A DNA stretch of 8,510 nt from Clostridia bacterium (GTDB lineage Bacteria; Bacillota_A; Clostridia; UBA1381): positions 1-8,510 of the forward strand of contig JAFZNF010000132.1 of the NCBI GenBank assembly GCA_017553025.1, given 5' to 3'. The notes under the pieces were generated by a model. The model was not told the origin of the DNA and did not search any database. It worked only from the letters and a program-made list of their open reading frames with translations. The position numbers were made by a program, and so were the translations under genes. Below, piece by piece: positions 6,468-8,510 of this stretch; position 1 is the first letter of the stretch; each line of letters starts with the position of its first letter.

Positions 6468-6561
6468 GTACTTTGGCTTGCCCCAAAGTACCAAAAGGCA
6501 AACAAGGGGTTATCCCCTTGTTTATCCCCAAAACTTTTGCTTCTTTTGGTTACAAAAGAAG
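6468..6561. repeat. Compact multi-hairpin module with two alternative folds
   Basis: Three perfect hairpins follow one another. GTACTTTGG (6468-6476) pairs with 6483-6491. AAACAAGGGG (6500-6509) pairs with CCCCTTGTTT (6514-6523) around TTAT. CTTCTTTTG (6540-6548) pairs with CAAAAGAAG (6553-6561) around GTTA. A second fold is also possible: 6488-6502 (GTACCAAAAGGCAAA) pairs with 6536-6553, with a 1-nt bulge and a 2-nt bulge, enclosing the middle hairpin and abolishing the outer two. Short open frames across it are by-products of the symmetry. It resembles a small dispersed intergenic repeat, but copy number cannot be tested here. Confidence 0.6.
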
Positions 6562-6684
6562 AGAAAACGATAAAAGTAATCTTAATCGATCGTTACATCA
6601 TCAATACAGTTTTCCAAAAGAATATTTATCAATTCATTTCGTAACCGCTTTCATAACGATAATATTGAGGCTGTGAATAACTAT
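6562..6684. other. A/T-rich spacer without recognised features
   Basis: This completes a roughly 280-nt gene-free interval between the hslO terminator and the tRNA-Thr terminator. Apart from the hairpin module to its left I see no promoter, RNA or coding signal. Short plus-strand frames here have no ribosome binding site and no family resemblance. Confidence 0.5.
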
Positions 6685-6718
6685 AAAAAACGGAACGAGC
6701 AAAAATCTGCTTGTTCCG
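6685..6718 (-). terminator. Terminator downstream of tRNA-Thr
   Basis: Read on the minus strand, CGGAACAAGC pairs with GCTCGTTCCG (one internal A-C mismatch) around an 8-nt loop and is followed directly by six T (6685-6690). It begins 5 nt after the encoded CCA end. Confidence 0.8.
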
Positions 6719-6723
6719 ATAAA

Positions 6724-6798
6724 TGGAGCTACTGGTCAGAATCGAACTGACAACCTGCTCATTACGAATGAGCTGCTCTGCCATTGAGCCACAGTAGC
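6724..6798 (-). tRNA. tRNA-Thr, anticodon CGU
   Basis: The 75-nt cloverleaf is complete: acceptor stem GCTACTG/CAGTAGC (7 bp), D-arm GCTC/GAGC, anticodon stem GCTCA/TGAGC with loop TTCGTAA, variable loop AGGTT, T-arm GTCAG-TTCGATT-CTGAC, discriminator U and a genome-encoded CCA. Loop positions 34-36 are CGU, which reads only the ACG threonine codon. It lies 37 nt after yqeY on the same strand with no clear promoter of its own, so it may be processed from the rpsU-yqeY transcript. Confidence 0.95.
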
Positions 6799-6807
6799 GA
6801 ATATTAT

Positions 6808-6829
6808 GGGGAGAGTAAAAGCTCTCCCC
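6808..6829. other. Strong hairpin between yqeY and tRNA-Thr
   Basis: GGGGAGAG (6808-6815) and CTCTCCCC (6822-6829) form a perfect 8-bp stem. A T-rich run follows only in the plus direction (TTTGTTTT); on the minus strand, where both neighbours are transcribed, ATAATATT follows. It is therefore a poor terminator for yqeY and could instead be a processing site or partial attenuator ahead of the tRNA. Confidence 0.5.
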
Positions 6830-6835
6830 TTTGTT

Positions 6836-7279
6836 TTACGATAACAATTTCTTTGCGATTTCGTTTATCATACGCCCGTCGGCCTTGCCGACAGTCTGCG
6901 CTTTTGCCTCCTGCATAACCTTTCCCATATCCTTCATAGAGGTAGCGCCGAGCTTTGAAATTATACCCTTTAGAATATCCTCAAGCTCGTCCTTTGAAAG
7001 TTGCTTTGGCAAATATTCCATCAAAACATCCATTTCCGCCTTTAATTCGGCGATTAAATCGTCTCGGCCACTCTTTTCATAATCGGGGAGAGAATCGCGC
7101 CGCTGTTTTAGCTGTTTTGCGATTACTTCCAAAACGCCGTTATCGTCAAGAGTTACCTTGTTATCCTTTTCAACCTGCAGTATGCCTGCACGAACAAACT
7201 GTACCACATTTTTACGGACTGTATTTTTATTTTTCATTGCCTCTTTTAAGTCTTGGGCAAGTTTTTCTTTCAAGGTCAT
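6836..7279 (-). CDS. yqeY: YqeY-family protein (GatB/YqeY tRNA-amidotransferase-like domain)
   Basis: This 147-residue, almost all-helical protein spans the complete YqeY family. It opens with MTLKEKLAQDLKEAMKNKNT and has the conserved block RRDSLPDYEKSGRDDL (about 60-75), then MEYLPKQLS (87-95) and the C-terminal GKVMQEAKAQTVGKADG, in which the VGKADG loop is typical. The C-terminal part resembles the tRNA-binding tail domain of GatB, but its biochemical role is not settled. It starts 8 nt after the rpsU stop; the only Shine-Dalgarno-like bases (TAGGT) overlap that stop, suggesting translational coupling. The rpsU-yqeY order is common in Firmicutes. Confidence 0.95.
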   Translation of the reverse strand: MTLKEKLAQDLKEAMKNKNTVRKNVVQFVRAGILQVEKDNKVTLDDNGVLEVIAKQLKQRRDSLPDYEKSGRDDLIAELKAEMDVLMEYLPKQLSKDELEDILKGIISKLGATSMKDMGKVMQEAKAQTVGKADGRMINEIAKKLLS

Positions 7280-7287
7280 AATATTAC

Positions 7288-7464
7288 CTATTTAAACTTT
7301 CTTTTACGAGCCGCCTCGGACTTTTTCTTACGCTTTACGCTTGGTTTTTCGTAATGCTCACGCTTTCTTATTTCGGACATAACTCCGGATTTAGCGCATT
7401 GGCGCTTAAATCTTCTCAAAGCACTGTCTAAAGACTCATTTTCTTTAACACGAACTTCTGACAT
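7288..7464 (-). CDS. rpsU: 30S ribosomal protein S21
   Basis: This 58-residue, highly basic protein is easy to miss because of its size. It begins [20 protein letters not shown] and continues [20 protein letters not shown], ending in a lysine/arginine-rich tail ([17 protein letters not shown]). This is the canonical S21 of Firmicutes, which binds the 30S platform near the anti-Shine-Dalgarno region and aids initiation. A very purine-rich ribosome binding site (GGAGGGAGGG, 7471-7482 region) lies 8 nt ahead of the ATG. It has its own promoter and is followed by yqeY. Confidence 0.97.
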   Translation of the reverse strand: MSEVRVKENESLDSALRRFKRQCAKSGVMSEIRKREHYEKPSVKRKKKSEAARKRKFK

Positions 7465-7486
7465 TTGTATTTCCCTCCCTCCGGCA

Positions 7487-7526
7487 AAACAGATTCCGGC
7501 TGTTTGATGGATAATATGGATATTAT
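7487..7526 (-). promoter_or_regulatory. rpsU leader with hairpin and dyad
   Basis: The leader of about 68 nt carries AAACAG (7500-7505 on the minus strand) pairing with CTGTTT (7487-7492) around a 7-nt CCGGAAT loop. This sits directly ahead of a second CCGG that abuts the Shine-Dalgarno purines, so the loop and the ribosome binding site could interact. Upstream, ATAATAT-GG-ATATTAT (7511-7526) is a perfect DNA dyad just past the predicted start point. Any regulatory role is inferred. Confidence 0.35.
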
Positions 7527-7538
7527 ACCACTCCTGCT

Positions 7539-7568
7539 ATTATACCTTATTTTTCATATAATTGTCAA
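7539..7568 (-). promoter_or_regulatory. rpsU-yqeY promoter, consensus boxes
   Basis: On the minus strand a perfect TTGACA (7563-7568) is followed by an 18-bp spacer and a perfect TATAAT (7539-7544). It begins only about 35 nt after the end of the HIT-family gene. Confidence 0.85.
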
Positions 7569-7588
7569 GGTTTTTGCGCCAATTTTTG

Positions 7589-7611
7589 AAAAACAGGCAA
7601 AATCAGCCTGC
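7589..7611 (-). terminator. Weak terminator overlapping the end of the HIT-family gene
   Basis: Read on the minus strand, GCAGGC (7606-7611) pairs with GCCTGT (7593-7598; last pair G-U) around a 7-nt loop and runs into TTTTT (7589-7593). The gene's TGA lies in the loop. The stem is short, so read-through into rpsU is possible. Confidence 0.5.
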
Positions 7612-7947
7612 AGGCCAGGAGAATTTCCGTCCGCCCATAAGGTGGAAATGCAGGTGTTTTACTGTTTGCAGACCGTCGTCCCCGCAGTTGTTTACAACAC
7701 GGTATCCGCTTCCGGCAAAGCCAAGGCTTTCTGCAATTTTCGGAACTGCCTCAAAAATACGGGCAACATATGACGAGTTTTCGGTGTTTATATCATTTGC
7801 AGAAGAAAAGTGGATTTTAGGCACAATCACAATGTGATGCGGTGCCTGTGGCGCTATGTCGCGAAAAGCATAGACGAACTCGTCTTCATATACCTTTTCC
7901 GAGGGAATATCACCCTTTATAATTTTACAAAACAAACAATCTTCCAT
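7603..7947 (-). CDS. HIT-family (histidine triad) nucleotide hydrolase, HinT-like
   Basis: This is a 114-residue protein of the Hint branch, whose members hydrolyse purine nucleoside phosphoramidates and aminoacyl-adenylates. The catalytic triad motif is HLHFHLMGG with H98, H100 and H102; just upstream, RVVNNCGDDGLQTVKH matches the conserved nucleotide-binding loop. C4 and C7 (DCLFC) with H46 suggest the structural zinc site present in many bacterial HIT proteins. The N-terminal IIKGDIPSEKVYED and the central PQAPHHIVIVPK are family hallmarks. It starts 3 nt after the nth stop, with AGGAAAGG inside the nth 3' end, so the two form an operon. The length is normal. The physiological substrate is not evident. 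Confidence 0.95.
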   Translation of the reverse strand: MEDCLFCKIIKGDIPSEKVYEDEFVYAFRDIAPQAPHHIVIVPKIHFSSANDINTENSSYVARIFEAVPKIAESLGFAGSGYRVVNNCGDDGLQTVKHLHFHLMGGRKFSWPAG

Positions 7948-7950
7948 TTT

Positions 7951-8510
7951 TTATTTTCCTTTCCTATTATATTCTTTGCAAATCTCAGCAAGATGACACT
8001 CGTCGCATTTGGGCGAACGCGCTGTGCATACCGCTCTGCCGTGAGCGACAAGACGGTGGCAAAAATCAAGCTGTTCGCAGGGCGGGAGCAGCTTTTTTAA
8101 GTCGGCTTCGATTTTTTCGGGCACAGAGTTTTCGGTAAGTCCAAGTCTTTTGGAAAGCCGCATACAATGCGTATCGACAACTACGGCGGGTTTTCCGAAA
8201 ATGTCGCCCAAAATGAGATTTGCGGTTTTCCTGCCTGTTCCTGCAAGCGTCAAAAGCTCCTCCATTGTATCGGGGACCTCGCCGCCGTAATCGGATATAA
8301 GCTTTTTACAGCAGGAAATTATGTTTTTCGCCTTATTCCTGAAAAATCCTGTCGGACGGATATCTTCGCAAAGCTCATCATATTCGGCGTTTGCAAAGGC
8401 TAACGCATCGGGGTACTTTTTAAAAAGGGTTTTTGTTACAATATTAACCCGTGCGTCGGTACACTGCGCCGCGAGCTGGGTCGCTATAAGAAGCTGCAGG
8501 GGAGAGTCAT
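7951..8510 (-). CDS. nth: Endonuclease III (DNA glycosylase/AP lyase), 5' end beyond the window
   Basis: This enzyme excises oxidised pyrimidines and cleaves abasic sites in base-excision repair. The frame is open to the window edge (about 185 residues visible), starting within the conserved first helices (DSPLQLLIATQLAAQCTD). The helix-hairpin-helix is LAGTGRKTAN with catalytic lysine K94 of the visible part. Catalytic aspartate D112 (VVVDTH) follows 18 residues later, the same spacing as K120-D138 in E. coli Nth. The [4Fe-4S] ligands near the C-terminus have the exact C-x6-C-x2-C-x5-C pattern (CTARSPKCDECHLAEIC). An internal ATG at 8265 is not the start: the upstream residues belong to the family. 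About 25-30 N-terminal residues are missing. A HIT-family gene follows after 3 nt. Confidence 0.96.
   Translation of the reverse strand, partial: DSPLQLLIATQLAAQCTDARVNIVTKTLFKKYPDALAFANAEYDELCEDIRPTGFFRNKAKNIISCCKKLISDYGGEVPDTMEELLTLAGTGRKTANLILGDIFGKPAVVVDTHCMRLSKRLGLTENSVPEKIEADLKKLLPPCEQLDFCHRLVAHGRAVCTARSPKCDECHLAEICKEYNRKGK

Noticed and set aside
6404..6676. Plus-strand open frames (to 90 codons) after hslO
   Set aside because: They overlap the hslO end, the terminator and the hairpin module; there is no ribosome binding site and their content is dictated by the inverted repeats.
6724..6798. tRNA gene as an integration site for a mobile element
   Set aside because: No integrase, direct repeat of the tRNA 3' end or foreign genes are seen beside it; the flanking DNA is only the terminator and the hairpin spacer.
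6831..7281. Plus-strand frames opposite yqeY
   Set aside because: yqeY on the minus strand has full-length family similarity and operon context; the plus-strand frames have neither.
7951..8265. A short 104-residue Nth starting at the internal ATG 8265
   Set aside because: The same frame is open to the window edge and the upstream residues match the N-terminal half of endonuclease III, so the gene is longer and merely cut by the window.

Overview
The window looks like chromosomal core sequence from a low-to-moderate-GC member of the Clostridia (Bacillota). The evidence is heavy AUA/AAA codon use, strong GGAGG-type ribosome binding sites, consensus TTGACA/TATAAT promoters, a cdaA-cdaR pair, an rpsU-yqeY pair, and a secreted protein with copper-amine-oxidase-N 'stalk' repeats. 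No species can be named from the sequence alone. I see no phage genes, transposase, CRISPR array or toxin/defence cassette. The most unusual content is structured non-coding DNA and gene order.

Layout. 1-193: a palindrome-dense non-coding stretch downstream of rpsF, where ssb would normally lie. 194-496 (-): rpsF (S6) with a consensus promoter and a hairpin leader. 600-920 (-): a small XRE-type regulator with its own promoter, divergent from htrA. 1127-2326 (+): a membrane-anchored HtrA serine protease. 2325-2358: a bidirectional terminator shared with the convergent 2362-3369 (-) gene, which encodes an exported stalk plus cohesin-like protein. 3518-6420 (+): cdaA-cdaR-hslO, tightly packed and closed by a strong terminator. 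6446-6684: non-coding, with a compact multi-hairpin module. 6724-6798 (-): tRNA-Thr(CGU), followed by its terminator. 6836-7464 (-): rpsU-yqeY. 7603-8510 (-): nth (5' end outside the window) and a HIT-family gene.

How the genes fit together. cdaA makes c-di-AMP at the membrane and cdaR is its extracytoplasmic modulator. The redox chaperone Hsp33 (hslO) is appended where glmM is usual in many Firmicutes, which suggests coupling of envelope or osmotic signalling to redox stress. HtrA, the XRE regulator and the exported stalk protein form an envelope-related neighbourhood. The remainder is translation (S6, S21, YqeY, tRNA-Thr) and base-excision repair (Nth).

Two of the coding calls needed correction or addition. 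rpsU (58 codons) is too short for usual ORF cut-offs but is unambiguous. nth reads open beyond its first internal ATG to the window edge, so it is a longer, truncated gene. Several starts were moved inward to ATGs that have proper ribosome binding sites (rpsF, the XRE gene, the stalk gene, cdaR, hslO).
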